Assembly (NCBI GenBank): GCA_907163375.1
Contig: CAJQUW010009333.1
Location: 1-64,000 of the forward strand
Length of the DNA: 64,000 nt
Reading direction: 5' to 3'
Origin: Prostheceraeus crozeri
Lineage: Eukaryota; Platyhelminthes; Polycladida; Euryleptidae
Shown in pieces: positions 10,370-23,500 of the stretch. The position numbers and the translations under genes are program-made. Each line of letters opens with the position of its first letter. Within the stretch, counting starts at the first letter, position 1. A model generated the notes under the pieces. The model had not been told where the DNA came from and made no database searches. It saw only the letters and a program-made list of their open reading frames with translations.

Positions 10370-11012
10370 GTAGTCAATCACTCCAATAAATCAGATCGAT
10401 ACTGATAAAAATCTTGCCTTTATCTTATCCTATAAGAGTGCGAAATTTGAATTCAATGCAACATTTTCGGTAGTAGCATTTATTCTTCTGGCATTCCCAA
10501 ATGCATTTTTAACAAAATCAATCACACCAATCAGTCTGATTGATACTGATCAATATCTTGTCCCTATCTTGATGTTGACCTATCAGGGCATAAATTTGAT
10601 GTAAAATTCGAATTCTACGTCATAAGTTAGACTAGGACTCATTTTTACGACATTCCTAGGTGAGTTTTTAGCAAAATCAATCACACCAATCATTCTGATC
10701 GATACTGATCAATCAATATCTTGCCTCTATCTTCATATTGACTCATCAGTGAAAGATTTTGATGCCATATTCGAATTCTACGTTGCAAATTAGGTTAGAA
10801 TTCATTCTTGTAGCATTTCTAGATGCATTTTTCAACAAAATCAATCACCAATAGTCAATCAGATCGATACTGATCAATAAATCGGCCGTATCTTTTGAAT
10901 AGCAAGATGAAATATTTTCGAATTTAAAAATTCAGAATTCTTGCAAAATTTTGGTCTAGAATCAACTTTCCGTTTTTATGGACATTTTTCTTTCCCAAAA
11001 AGTTGATCTGTG
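10370..11012 (-). repeat. Right terminal inverted repeat of the large transposon
   Basis: Inverted partner of 5385-5956 plus 7314-7375. The match is nearly continuous, for example ATTCGAATTCTACGT and GGCATTCCCAAATGCATTTT. It preserves the arm as it was before the hAT insertion, so it serves as an internal empty-site control. Confidence 0.75.
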
Positions 11013-11800
11013 TGTGAATGGGTGCGCGAGAGGAAAGTGAGAGGCCTAATGCACTGAGAGGCGCAAGCGTTTCATTGATATTAACATTTGATCATGCACA
11101 TATGCTCTGCCGATCTTCCCTGTGTTGAGTTTCACTCGTGATTTTTCACTAAAATTATGCCAATATCATATGTGTTGCATTTTATGGATGCACATTGAAT
11201 GCAAACAATAATCCAGAAACGTTCTTTCATTTACTTCCAACTGATGAAACCACCAAAGTTGAATGAATTACGACGGAAAAAGGTAGCACGTTCAATTTTA
11301 CAAGGACAAAGCAATTTTCAAACAAGATTCCAATAATTTAACTTCAATTACCCAATTATATGCAATCAAAAGTAGTGTTTGAAGTGTGGTAAATTACCTG
11401 TAAATTATTTGTTATGTGTAGGCCTATTATTATGTAGCTTGCGTGCTTATCTAAACCGTCGTCGTTTTGTCAGGCCCATGTGTAGTATAGTATTTCTGCT
11501 TTTCCAAGTGTGAAATAGCCGTGGGTAGGCCTATTGTACATGAAGAAGCCAATTAGTAAGTATAGTTGTCGTATACATAAACAAACAAAAAATCAGAGTA
11601 AAGGAGAAAATTGTGCAATGCCACTGTAATTATCCATGCCATAGTTGTTTCCGTGTGTATGTCTATCCTAAAATTATTAAGATAGAATTGTCCAGCTTCC
11701 AATTAGCGGGAGCAACTAATGTTTGCAGTTTATAGTCTCACACAGGAAGTTGGCCAATTGTTGAATACCACCCTATATTTTGGATAAAACTTGTAATGAC
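11013..11800. other. Intergenic, no gene seen
   Basis: Low-complexity AT-rich DNA with two TAGGCCTA palindromes (near 11420 and 11526). No supported feature. Confidence 0.5.
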
Positions 11801-11804
11801 ACGC

Positions 11805-11860
11805 GACGTTTCGTCTGCCGACTGCGCGATTCTTTGTCACTGCCTGATTTTTACAGTATT
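11805..11860 (-). other. PLE-type terminal hairpin motif
   Basis: Read on the minus strand, a GTGACAAAGAATCGCGCAG stretch leads to GACGAAACGTCGCG. The arrangement (a GACAA-like word, a hairpin, then CGAAAC) resembles the ends of Penelope-like elements. No coding part remains nearby. Confidence 0.35.
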
Positions 11861-12714
11861 GAATATGTATTTCTGCTGCTAATCCTTGAAGCATTTCGTT
11901 TTTGAATTGAATTGAATTTGAATTGAAGCTTTTGGGACTCCTTGAAATGTGAATTTACGCCGGGACTCCGTTCTCTCATTTTCATCCCTGTTTGGCAATA
12001 AAAGTCGCACACTTTGAAAATAATTCACAGGTTCAAATGTTTCACACATGGATGGTTTGGGTCTGTGTAAACCATCTGTATTATTATTGATTTCAGTAAA
12101 TGGAGAAATTATTTAAAATTAAAGATAAAATTCATCGGATTTTCTGCTTAAACGCCATGTTGTCCAGCCATGGAAAATGCGTTGTGGATTCGTGCTGTTG
12201 TAAATTATTGGGGTGACAAATGTAAAAGATAAAGATTGTAAGTTTAAATTATTGCCTTGATCTATCTTGCAATATAAGCTCAATGCCTGCTTCATTTCCT
12301 AGTTTTCAATTACGTTAAATTTTATATGGGCTAGTCCATCTCTATTATGCGTCAACCGTATTCAATGTTTTTTGCATCAAAAACTCCATTGTGCATTTCA
12401 GACCGGAATCGTTGTCTCTTAAAAAGAAAAATCATAAATGGAAACGGATGCCACCAAACCAGCACAATTGATGGTAGAGAAACAATTACGACGGTTCTGT
12501 GGGCTGACATTTACTTGAGGTGAGCAATTTTTTGTGCGATTCTTTGTCACTGCCTCCGAATGTTTTGATTTTTCCAGTATTGAGTTTTTCTGCTGTTAAT
12601 CCTTGGAGCATTTCGTTGCAGGAGGATCGACAGCGATCAGTATTTTAAAATATTTTGTATTTCAGTATTTTGTAATATCATTTTCAAACTAATCATTCAA
12701 ACTCCTACTAACAT
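11861..12714. other. Intergenic with repeated short words
   Basis: The phrase GCGATTCTTTGTCACTGCCT occurs at about 11826 and 12536. A longer block with TTGAGTTTTTCTGCTG and a CCTTGGAGCATTTCG-like phrase recurs at about 11870, 12580 and 12945. These look like three decayed copies of one repeat. No gene is seen. Confidence 0.45.
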
Positions 12715-12830
12715 CAATAGATTCTTTTGTACCTGAAGATGATTGCCGGATAGCAGTCGAAAAATTTTGTACAAGCATTTAAAACTAATTATAGTAACAT
12801 CATAAAATACTCCTGACTCTTTCCAACTAT
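12715..12830 (+). other. PLE tail with hammerhead-like hairpin
   Basis: CTGAAGA is followed by a six-pair stem GATTGC/GCAGTC with loop CGGATA and then GAAA. The stretch is nearly identical to 54230-54350, where it follows a PLE endonuclease. This copy has no coding part and is a solo tail. Confidence 0.6.
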
Positions 12831-13318
12831 AAACCTAAAAATGACTTGTCAGGGCCTCTTTCAAACGATCAGTATTTTATAATGAATAAATGTTGTAGGG
12901 ATATTCAAGTCACTGCCTCCGAATGTTTTGGTTTTAGCAGCATATTGAGTTTTTCTGCTGTCAATCCTTGGAGCATTTCGCAGCAGGATGACACCGATCA
13001 ACAATATATTCAATTAATATCAACAGTAAATTTCATCAATATTTTGCAACAATGTAAAATCGTATAGCTGAAAATTTTATCAATAGAATATGAACGTCAT
13101 ACGAACCCACTGTATGCGTCAAGATCAAACCCGCAAGTTTTATAATGTGTAAATTATACATGTTGTGATGCAATTTGCCCATCGTTAAACTTTGACGCAT
13201 AATTGATTGACTGATCACGAATTTTATTATGAAAGATGTTATGCATGAAGCTTCAAGATCTTTTTACAAACAATAAAAACACATGAATGAAATATAACAG
13301 AAAGCATACAAGTAAAAA
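12831..13318. other. Intergenic, no gene seen
   Basis: Contains one of the CCTTGGAGCATTTCG repeats near 12965. Otherwise AT-rich and featureless. Confidence 0.4.
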
Positions 13319-13925
13319 TCAGGTCTGCATATAAAAATTTTTGACTGCTAGTTTGAAGTGTGTTAGTGATTCACTCAAACAGCAATCGGATGGCAGACTA
13401 TTCCATACGACAGCAGAGCGAGAAGCAAAATGTTTTCTCGAGACCGTTGAGAGTCGGAATCTCGGAGCACACAAGTTGTTCGAAGAACTTGAGCGGAGAC
13501 AAGATCTGTTCGGTAAGTCACGAAGATAGGTTGAACGCTGGGACAAGTAGGGAGAAGCCAAATCATGCAAGCACTTGAACGTCAGAAGGGCTAGTCGAAC
13601 GTCAATTCGAGACCGCGCAGACAACCAGTTTTGCTCCGGAAAAAGATGCGAAACATGAGCAAAGCGCGGAACACCATAAACAAGACGAATTGCCGCAATT
13701 CAGTACAGATTGGAAGCGCTGGATCAGGTAATCAGGTATACCGGAAAGCGAAGCTGCACAGTAGTCTAGTAAAGGAAATATAAGGGAGGATACCAAGAAG
13801 GCTGCATCACGGCGTGTCACAAAGCGACGAATCGTTGTGATTTGGCGAAGAACGCCGAAACATGAGCCAACAGTTCTTGTAACGTGTGAGGATAGAGTCA
13901 ATTCCCGATCAATGGCGAAGCCGAG
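13319..13925 (-). pseudogene. CR1/L2-like LINE, C-terminal region
   Basis: Two minus-strand frames join. The upstream one has LSSHVTRTVGSCFGVLRQI, FVTRRDAAFLVSSLIFPLLD and YCAASLSGIPDYLIQRFQ. The downstream one has IDVRLALLTFKCLHDLASPY, LR, FRLSTVSRKHFASRSAVVWN and LPSDC, with a final FKLAVKNF. This order (thumb, connector, W-N-LP tail) is the C-terminus of CR1/L2-type LINE polyproteins. The catalytic palm is missing and the two parts are separated by a frameshift near 13610. It is 5'-truncated, as LINE insertions usually are. Confidence 0.65.
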
Positions 13926-14529
13926 GTAGCGAAGGCTTCGACAACATTGGGAGAATTAGTCAAGAAAACATCCTATACTTGAAATGTTTTAGGATAAGAT
14001 TGTCCTAATATTCTAATGTATTGCCATTCATAAAACTTTTTTGCGAATGTTTTTACAGAAAATTCATGACATTTTCTAAATATTTTTAAAATGTTTTTTG
14101 TTAAAAATTCGGTACTTCTATTCATTCCCCCCACATTTTTCAAGTTTTCCAAAATCATCAAATTTCGCCAAAGTTAGTCATATTGGGTTTAGAATAAACT
14201 TGATCTGTCACTGAGTGACACTACAACACGACTGAGAAGTCTTACTTGAACCCTGGGATGAAGGATTGGTCCCTTGGATACTCAGCTAGAATACAAGGCA
14301 CAGCTGTGATCATGAACTTCGTGTGATTGCTGTCTACAGACAAATGACGGGCAGTTGTCTAATTCTGAGGCTGTAAATGTTCTACAAGTGAGATAAGATG
14401 AGTTTTACACACTCAACGCTATGCCACGTCAGTGAGAACATGTAGGAACAAGAGAAGATCGTTGACGATGCAACACTTCCGGGTGTCACCAGCAGAAATG
14501 TGGGGGGGGGAAGAACAGAAGTACCAAAA
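13926..14529. other. Intergenic, no gene seen
   Basis: AT-rich with no repeat boundary that I could define. A run of nine G lies near 14503. Confidence 0.4.
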
Positions 14530-14670
14530 ATTCTAATTTCACAACATTACTTTAGTTGGGTAATCTACAAAATGAGAACTGTGGCCATAACTTTGACGTG
14601 CAAAAGTTATGGCTACAGTTCTCATTTCATAGGAGCTTACCTAACCAAAGTAATGTTGTGAAATTAGAAT
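14530..14670. repeat. Near-perfect 67-bp-arm hairpin
   Basis: ATTCTAATTTCACAACATTA at the left pairs with TAATGTTGTGAAATTAGAAT at the right. The arms meet at CCATAACTTTG/CAAAAGTTATGG around 14598 with a spacer of only a few bases. It is probably a foldback element or palindromic MITE relic. Confidence 0.75.
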
Positions 14671-15596
14671 TGCAATAAATTTTGCGGTACATATCAAAAA
14701 ATTGCAATTAATTTAGACAATTGAAGAAAATTGCAGTAAATATGGAAAAATTCATTGTATATAATTGTTTATTGTGCATGCATAATATGCAATTTATTGA
14801 GTGCATTTATTGCAATCGAGCATTTTTTCAGTAAAACTTATTAGTGTTGTATCTTTTTGTACATTCAGCGAGTCTTAAAAACCTTACATTATGATGAAGC
14901 TGACTGATAGCTCACACTGTCTGTCAACTTTCATAAAAAAATTCAGTCGTCTTCATGTTGAAATTCTGCATCAAAGAAAACGTCCATTTTTTTCATGAGA
15001 CCCACTGACCACAACATTGACCACTTATGAAGAAGAACTATACATCAAAATAATCTATGGAACATAAAGTTTCATGTGGCATATTAATTGTTTATCAAAA
15101 TTGAGCCAGGACTTCAATACGAAAATAGCGTTTGAAAATGGGTTAACATTTTTGCCTACTTCATGATAAGCCAACTTCATATTATGAACACCTAATTTGC
15201 GATGCGTTAGACAAATTCAACCTAGTAGGTATGTAGCAGGAAAGCAGAGTCGGAGGACTCCGGTCTAGACCCGAAATATAATACAGACAAATTATTTATC
15301 CTCGTGCATAGCTGTCCCTATCTTGATGTCAACTTTCTTCGTCAAACAAAAGTATACCTACAGAGACAGCAGTGCTAGCAAGGCTTGCAATACTTATAGT
15401 TGAGGGAATGAACCGTGATAGTGAAAAAGGATTGTCGGTTCATTCGGTGATTTGGTAGAGAAGACAAGCCTTCCTAGCCTCGATCACACCTACGCGCCAA
15501 AGGTCACATCGGAGACAAGAATGAAATAGTTTGTTTGAGAACATTACCTCTTACCGTAACGTCGATCGTGTGTGATGGCTCCTCCAAGGCGCATAT
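14671..15596. other. Intergenic, no gene seen
   Basis: AT-rich with no supported open frame or repeat. Confidence 0.4.
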
Positions 15597-16550
15597 TAAA
15601 ATCGAAAGTGTACTCATATTTTTTGGAGAAGGATGGGGATTTTACCGCCTGGTAGAGACTGGAGAAAAACCGCATGAAGTGCACAGCAACTAGTGATGTG
15701 AAAGGTTGATAAACTTTCATAGAAAATGATTGACTTGATACAGCAATCATCACTAAAATCAGGCTCAGGTAAGCCTATAATGATTATGTAGGTTGCCAAA
15801 ACCATAGTGTAAGTATTAGGTAGAGAGGCAACTCCGTATTTACTAAATCCCCAATGTGTAAACACTTTCGATTTTATTAAATGAACTATTCATCAGAATC
15901 AGATTAAGCCAAGCGTAGGCCTATATTTGATTAGGATCAGAGCATATTGGTGCGCTAGATTTGAAGTTGTAAGGACTTGAATATGAATTAGCTACCGTTA
16001 ATTTAACGGTAAATTACCAGTAAACTACCGTCAAGGTAACTTATAATAAATTACCGGTAATTTTTAAACACTAATCAGAAGTAAAATACTTTGTTTTACT
16101 GATTCCTTGCCTTGCCCTGTACTTGGTTTCGTCATCAAGCAAGTGAGAACTCTGTTTCTGATACTAATAAAATTGATCGTCTCAAGCAGAAAATAAAATA
16201 TTCAGAAGAATAGAATAAACGACTGAAACGTCGAATTAAGATCCTATGTAGACGACGGAATGTGCACTAGTAGCATAGAAGTAGGAACCCATCGATTTGC
16301 TAATTTGACAAACTTTAAATCTTCAAGTTGCCATCACACGGAGGATTTGTAAAATACCTTCATTCCTTCTGCATTGCTATCATGATCAGTCAATTCTGTG
16401 GCAATTTCTTCAAAATTGCAAAACTTTGCATATCTCACATTTGGTAACAATACCCAACTGTATTCACCTAGAGTTCATTTAATAAAATCGAAAGTGTAGA
16501 CACATCGGGGATTCAATAAATGCGGAGCTACCACTCTACCTAGTATATGC
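15597..16550. repeat. Inverted repeat pair plus a third related end
   Basis: Block 15808-15887 matches the reverse complement of about 16474-16550. Shared words include ATTTAATAAAATCGAAAGTG, a GGGGATT word and CTCTACCTA. A third partial copy is at 15597-15670 (TTAAAATCGAAAGTGTACTC). The span is 740 bp. It may be a non-autonomous element, but I could not define termini or a target duplication. A cluster of TACCGGTAA-like words is at 15990-16060. Confidence 0.5.
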
Positions 16551-16908
16551 CCTATGAAATAAGTGTCTATCAATTGGTTATAATAACTTATTCGCCACCT
16601 GCAGCTTTTGGATTTTAGACTTATTCATAAAAAATTAAAGCTATTTTCATATCTTGTGATGGCTTCATCACGAAAATGAGTTAAAAAATTTAGCCATAAA
16701 ACTCACCATATAATCTTTTGATATTAGCAAGCGACGTTCCCACAGGTTGAACCCCCTCCGGTTTCAGAGGGTGTCGAAAAGCTCAAGTCTCTGGAGGTAA
16801 ATAGTTTAGTTCGTAATGCCAACTCAAACAGAAACACCAAGCTGGACCGACTTTTGTTGATGTTCTTCACATCTGACAGAAAACCAAACCTCCGTGCGAA
16901 TAGATGTG
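16551..16908. other. Intergenic and probable 3' flank of the coiled-coil gene
   Basis: Holds the motif GGTTTCAGAGGGTGTCGAAA near 16760, shared in diverged form with 46000 and 46760. No gene. Confidence 0.4.
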
Positions 16909-16914
16909 TTTATT
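16909..16914 (-). terminator. Candidate poly(A) signal AATAAA
   Basis: AATAAA on the minus strand, about 390 bases after the stop of the coiled-coil gene. Its position fits a cleavage signal for that transcript. It is a common word in AT-rich DNA, so confidence is low. Confidence 0.3.
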
Positions 16915-17300
16915 GTCAATCATTCAAGATCTCAAAAAATCAGATCTTCCAATACTCACAAGACTTCATATGAATGCATCGCCGCACACGAATCATGAAT
17001 TGAAGACATACATTTGTAAATGAATAGATAGTTACAGTTCACAAGATCTCTGACTCATCAAAATACAAAATCGCTTTAGAAAACTATACAGCTCTAACAG
17101 ATCCAGTTCATCGTTATGTCAGAGCTGAGTGCAACAGGCGTGCCTCTTTCACCTCAAACTTGTAGAAATCGAATGAGAAAGCTGCACAGATGTCACAACA
17201 TTTAGATAGAACTAAGTTACAATCTATACAATGTCAGATTAATACTACATTGATATCGCCATCTCCTGCATATTGTCCAGCAAGACAGGAGACGACTACA

Positions 17301-17540
17301 TTAATATTCAGGCTCTGGAAGTCGGCCGGTACGAGTATTTGTCATTGTAAAATCGCCTGAAGTCGATGCCATTGTCCTCGCATGACTCTTCAAGGAGTCA
17401 GCCATTCTCTCGAGTTCAATCCATCGCTTTGACTGAAGGTTCTCTTCCAATGTTTTGATGTTCTCCAACTCCGAGAGACGAGATTCTAGCAGATCGATCT
17501 GCTTGTGAAGAGATTTGACGGAGGATTCTTTCTCTTTCAC
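17301..17540 (-). CDS. Coiled-coil gene exon 10 (terminal)
   Basis: TTTCCAG acceptor, then 79 codons and TAA. Encodes [20 protein letters not shown], then [19 protein letters not shown], and ends in an uncoiled Thr/Gly/Arg tail with PEPEY. The first codon is GTG (Val), not a start. Confidence 0.85.
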   Translation of the reverse strand: MKEKESSVKSLHKQIDLLESRLSELENIKTLEENLQSKRWIELERMADSLKSHARTMASTSGDFTMTNTRTGRLPEPEY

Positions 17541-20500
17541 CTGGAAATGGAAAAGATATTCTGATTTTGTAATTTATTGAAGCTGTGTGGTCTTCTTCGG
17601 CCCCTGTCACATTTTACTGTGGCTCTAAATAAGCCACTTGCATAGATTCTTGTGACTTTTAGCTTCAGGATATTTTTAAACTTTCCCTCCGAAGATTTGA
17701 ATTAGCCCACTGAAAGCAGTGAATCAGGACCTAAAAATATATGGCAGATTTCGCGAAGAAGGTTGATAATGATCATAACACTTCAACGGCGAGCGATTCC
17801 CAACCCATGGCCAGCGATCATGGCAGGTCAACCTCAAGATCAGATCAGCTAGCCATGTAGTTCGAAAGTTACTAACATTTTCTTGTTGCAGATAAACATC
17901 GCTTGCTATGACGTTTTCATTATCTTTAACAGCAATTCGGCCAAGCTACCGGTTACGAAGAATGTCGTATTTCTGCATGCTGTTGCAGAATTCTGCACTA
18001 AAAGTGGAATCATAATCATAAAAATGACAATTCTCATTTTGGGTTTTAAGTGAATGTAGGATCATTACGTTATTGAGTGCATCAAACTCGGAAGTACATG
18101 GATCTACATACACAAATGATCTTTGACTCTCCATAACTTGCAAGACGACTGGAATCACAACTTAAGAATTGTCGTTTTGCTGATATTGGGTGACGATCTA
18201 CGAATTAGGAATAATAAGAAGCTCGTGCGCGAAATTAGGAAGAAAATGTCAGTACCTCACTAATGTATTCTCCAGCAAACCACTAAGACAGACAGTCTAA
18301 ATGACAGAAGCTATGAAAGCAGCCGGCGGCTACAATGAGAGTCGCCAAAAGAGAAATTACAATTTAGAAATAAATGAACTGCGATCAGTTCTTCTCTTGA
18401 GTTGATAATCCTTGCAGCGTTGGAATCCTTACCATTCATTACCGAATCTACCATTTTGAAAAAATTATAAAAATCATGTCATCCAAGAATTTGTAAATTT
18501 TTACTTCCTTGAGGCGGACTCTAACAGTCGAAATATCGGGCAGTTTCTGAACGAATATAAATAATAACATATATGTTGCAGCTTTAGTTTCTTGTTTTTA
18601 ACTTTTTGTTAATATACTACTCATTAATTGCAAATTTTATGAAAGCAATGCTCTCATCTATCAGATCTTTTTCATTCATCTCAATCACATCGCTTTTTCT
18701 GGTGAGTGGCAGCGGTTATTATAATTCTAGAAAGAATATCAATGCTAGGAACAGCCTGTCCAATCAATCCTACCAGCGGTACGTCACCTCGACCTGGGGT
18801 GTAAAACCTCTCCTGTAACAGGGGTACAAATGAACCCCCTACCCAAGAGGTAGCTAACCAAATATTAAATCCCTGATTCCTTCAAATCGAAATTTTTAGT
18901 AGTGGTTATCCAAGTCACGTTGGGGAAAATAGATTGCATCAAAAAATATAGCATCAATGCTAGTTTCAATGAAAAATGTAACAAATTGATTCAACTTTGA
19001 CATCACTACTCCCCACTGGGGACATGCAATATGGAATATTGTTGTAGGTGGCACGATAACAGCATTGAAAAAGGGACATGATGCAATAATCATTTTTCTG
19101 TACAGAGACCGAAGGTGACTATTATTCAAGCGTGCGGTCAATTTGCTTCTAAATGTCATTCAGTTTGTGTTCTCTGTAGTAGACTGTCGCAACTCTTTAG
19201 CTTTTTGAAGGAATTTAGCAATGCATTTAAGATTATTTGGAATATGCGTGTTCATCAACTTGTAGAACTCAGTTGTACTTTCGCAGTGGCATAATATCGG
19301 TGCTAGTTCCTGTCGTAATTTCTGATATCTTGAACATTCAATCATGAAATGATGCAAATTTTCTACCGGTGAATCACTGCATTGCTCACATCGACGTTCT
19401 TCATACCTCTAACGATTTCCATAAATGCCGGTGACAACTTCTAAGTTGTGGTTTAATGCTCTAGTTAGATATCGCACACGTGCAGGAGTAGAGAAAGTTG
19501 GTCAATGGTCAAAGGCTCCTTGTCAGCTATTAATTTGACTGAGTTAATTATTAAGTTCACATGGAATCACACACTACGTCTTTCATGAAAGATTTGACAC
19601 CAATCATTAGAACAATGTGAAACAGATACTTTGTTAACGACAAAGACACAATGGGAAGGCTGTGAGGCAGTGCCACCTACACTGAGATAGTTATTGTACA
19701 CTCGGAGCTCCTCTGTCCGAAAAACCTTGCTTGTTGTGTGACTTGTGTAGGCCCGAGTTGTCTACTTCGTTAATGTAAAATAACAGAGTGAAACATTCAA
19801 AATCAAGAAATAGTCTCTGCGAATCACAAAATTAAATATTTTGTTTATCTGCTTCGGTTTGCCAGAAATGTAATTTTTTTATTCGAAATCGCTGGCACAT
19901 CGAGGAACCTATTAAGTGGGCAAAAAGGAATTCCTAATACCTTACAGAGATAGGAAAAAAAGTCGTGCGTCGCTTGCGGATTAATGTGAGTTCCAGCGAA
20001 GTGCTTCGATTGCCAAAATTCCTTCAGATTCGAATAATTCAAATCATTGCGCACAAGTTTTCTCCATAATGTTGGCCCTTCCGATCATTATTAAAAAGGC
20101 AGCAGACGTACGAAAATTAGTTCACTTGATGATCCTCTCCTCGGCACTGCTCACTGTATAGTGCATACATTGAATCGAAGCCACGCATCGATGTGTGTTT
20201 TGGTCTGTGCGAAGTGATATCACAGCACGCACGCATCTCTCACTGGCTCTACTGTCCTCTGCTGACAGTTTATTGTTTGCCATTTCCAATAGCAAGCGAT
20301 ACACGAATTATCCATTCGAGAAGGAGCAAGTTGTCTAATTCTGTGATGTGCCATTTCGATATTAAGGTTAGATACAATTCTGCCTTTCTAGGAAACCGAA
20401 GCGCGCGCAGATGAATCTAATTCTGTGATGAGATCGGTAAGACAACACCGTTCCACCCAAATTGACTCTGAGCGCCCCTTCATCGCTTTAATCTCACAAT

Positions 20501-23500
20501 CAAAGAGCAGACCTTTCAATTTTCCGTCTGTGGATTCCCCAACATTGTCTAGGACTACTGCAGCTTCATCTTACGATGACTTCAGTATTACGGTCGCATC
20601 AGGCTGTGAGAAGATGTGCTCACCAAAATCTTCAAGAAAATTTCTAGTTTTGAGCATTTATGGAGTTCGAAGTTTGTCCAAGTGACATTTAACGGGATGA
20701 TCATGATATGCACGATATATGACCGAGGCAACCCGATCACCGTTTTCAAGGACATATCAAACAGCCAGCTAAGCCTGACCATAATCATCAACTTCAAAAA
20801 GGTGTTCAGTGAGCAGCATGTTCACAAATTTAGAATGGAAGAACGTCTACTTTTCGAATTTCCTCAATAATAAGAAGTGTGAGGAATGTACAACATTAGA
20901 AAGTAAAAACACTCTTCAATACAGGTCAAAAATAAGAGGAAAGTCAACAACAAAAGTGATTGGCTATAAATCAGTTCGCAGTTTCTTTAGATTGAAACCC
21001 CTGTTTGATAATTTAGTGAGCGATACCATGGTTTAGAGCATGCAACTCTCTGAGACAATTGGAGTTTGTGTAAACGAGTGATCACTGGGGGCACAAGATG
21101 ATGATGAAGGAAGGTTTCGTCAATAGAAATAAACAGTTTATCTGAAGTTGACTAGAATGGAAATTGACTCAAGGTCGCGGCACATCCGAGGGAACTAAGT
21201 TGGGGCATGAAGAACCAATTAAAAGCTTCGATTTACTCATGTGACTGATTCTAGCCCAATGATACAGACGTTGGCAGGTGCATCTAAGTGAAAATGCGTG
21301 CGATTTATGTGCCTTTATTGTGCATTGCATGAAGCTTAATTTCCATTCTAGAGGTTTTATTGTTGTCAATTTCTAAGGTTTCGTCATTTGCTATACAAAG
21401 AAATTGCTTAAGCCCCAAAATCATCGACTTTCCACTCTCTCTCTCTCTCTGTATTGATGAAGACAATCCGGCATTCAAATTTACAAAATCGGCAATATTC
21501 TAAGATGGATCGAACACAGTCATTATGTATTTGAACCAAAAATTCATTCGTTACATGCAGTTTAAGACGTCCAATGTATTGATGCTCTTAACAAAATTTA
21601 CATGTGAGGAACATTTCATCTTGCTGTCCAAAATAACACCTAACAACTTTTTCTCGTATTCAGCTTGATTAATCAACGATTAACAATTTTTAATTTTTTG
21701 TCGATAAACTGGCAACAATTGAATTCGAATAATATTAAATTCAGTTACTTTTTTCGATTGCAACAATTCTTAAAGATGCGCAACATTCTGAAAGTCTAGC
21801 AAATTACTAGCAAATTGACTCAGCACTAGAGCATGCCTCAAATTTTAGATTCTGTAAACGCCATGGTCTAACAACCAATGTCGATAAGACCGAAATTATT
21901 TATGATTAAAAATATCTAATACCAAAAATTGGAACTTGAGTTTGATTTGAACAATGAATTTGATGAATGGAAATAGCGGGTGAATACAAATGTGTCAGAT
22001 TTTGGATCGCATCATCATTATTATCAGCCGTTTTTTCTCCACTTCTGAAGATAGGCCTCGCCATAGATCCTCCAATTTCTCCTGTCTTCTGCCTTCCTTC
22101 CTTCCCCAGTCGACACCGTTCCAGAAGTCGTCTAGGTCGCCTCTACATCTCGTGAGTGGTCTTCCTTTGCGTCTTTTCCATTCCATAAGGCACCAATTAG
22201 TGATGTTGTAAGTCCACATATTGTCCTTCATTCTTGATATATGTCTGGCCACTTCCATCTCGCCTTCTTGATGGTTATAAGCAAGTCTGTTGGGCCCGTC
22301 TGCTGTCTTACCCATGCATTTGTTCTTCTGTCTTCCCATCTAATGTTTTCCATGCTTCTTTGCATCTTGTGCTGAGCTGCTACTATCTGTTCTTCCATCC
22401 TTTTATTTAGTGTCCATGTTTCAGCTGCGTATGTCATGCAGGGCATCACACAAGCTTCGAAGAACTTCTTCGAACGCTTTCCAACCGTACACGATTCTCC
22501 ATTTGATTTCATCATCCTGGTTTTTCGTATTCAGGGAAAATTTCTGTCCCGGATAGTTATACTCTTCGCACTCATTGATAACTTCATTATCTATTCTTAT
22601 TTGCTGCTGTTGACATTCCGCTCCGAACATTACTTTCGTTTTCTTTTTGTTCATTATTAGACCGTGCACGTCCGCCTTCCGTTGCCAGGTCTTGTAGCAT
22701 TCTCTCGAGCATTCCCAGACGTTGCTAGCAACACGATATCGTCCGCAAAACGAATATTCGACAAAGGTTCGCCATTAATGCTGATTCCTTGCTTTGACAA
22801 TCAATGTTCTGGAAGATGTTCTCTAGGCAGGCAGTAAAAAGTTTTGGTGAGATGGTGTCTCCTTGGCGTACTCTGTTCTTAATGCTGATGTCATCTGTGA
22901 GATCTTCCAGATGCAATCTTATTTTTGTGTCTTTGTAAATGTTTTGCAGTAGTGTAATATATGCTTTATTGATGCTGTGCCCCATACTGGGGACAATAGT
23001 GAAAAATTCTTTTGAAATGCATGCACTATCAAAAATTCAATATGGAGTAGAGTTTTGCTTTTGCAATAAATTATCTGATCTAAACAAAATACAGTTTTAA
23101 TTCTACAGTTATTTCCATCATCTAATGACTAAAACTGTAAATTATTGTCTGTTTGTGTTATTTCCTATCGAATATTATTTTGATAAAGCTGCAATCAACA
23201 TAAAGATCAAAATAGTTTTGCATCATGAAATGTTGTTATTTTGATATCTTACATGACCTGAATAGTAGCAAATATTCATGCAGGTAGTTCTGGAGAGAAT
23301 TGAAACTTGTAAATTTAATTAACTTAAGTCCCCCATACTGGGGGCTTGGACGGTGCTGACATAGTCAGACTTTAATCTGGGTCCGGATGCCCTTCTTGAC
23401 CACTTCCAATGACCCTTTCGGGGCTCGACCTCTGGACCATAACATCGTTAGGCCAAGCCACAGAATTAGAGTCATCTGCGCGCGCCAGTAGACAGTAGAG

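Larger units (their letters stand above)
5385..11012 (+). mobile_element. Large DNA transposon with roughly 640-bp terminal inverted repeats
   Basis: Both ends read CACAGATCAACTTTTTGGGA inward (left at 5385, right as the complement ending at 11012). The inverted homology extends for hundreds of bases. Each arm contains three to four subterminal repeats of about 110-150 bp built on TGATCAGTAT and TTGGTGTGATTGATTTTG. Between the arms lies a decayed transposase-like gene (8083-10191). Two younger insertions lengthen the element: a hAT-like element at 5965-7305 and a MITE at 7691-7946. Without them it would be about 4.0 kb. No clean target duplication is visible, but GGTGCGC occurs at both outer flanks (about 5379 and 11021), offset by 9 bp on the right. 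I cannot assign a superfamily. Confidence 0.75.

Noticed and set aside
5379-11027. GGTGCGC as target duplication of the large transposon
   Set aside because: The right copy is 9 bases away from the element end, so it may be chance.
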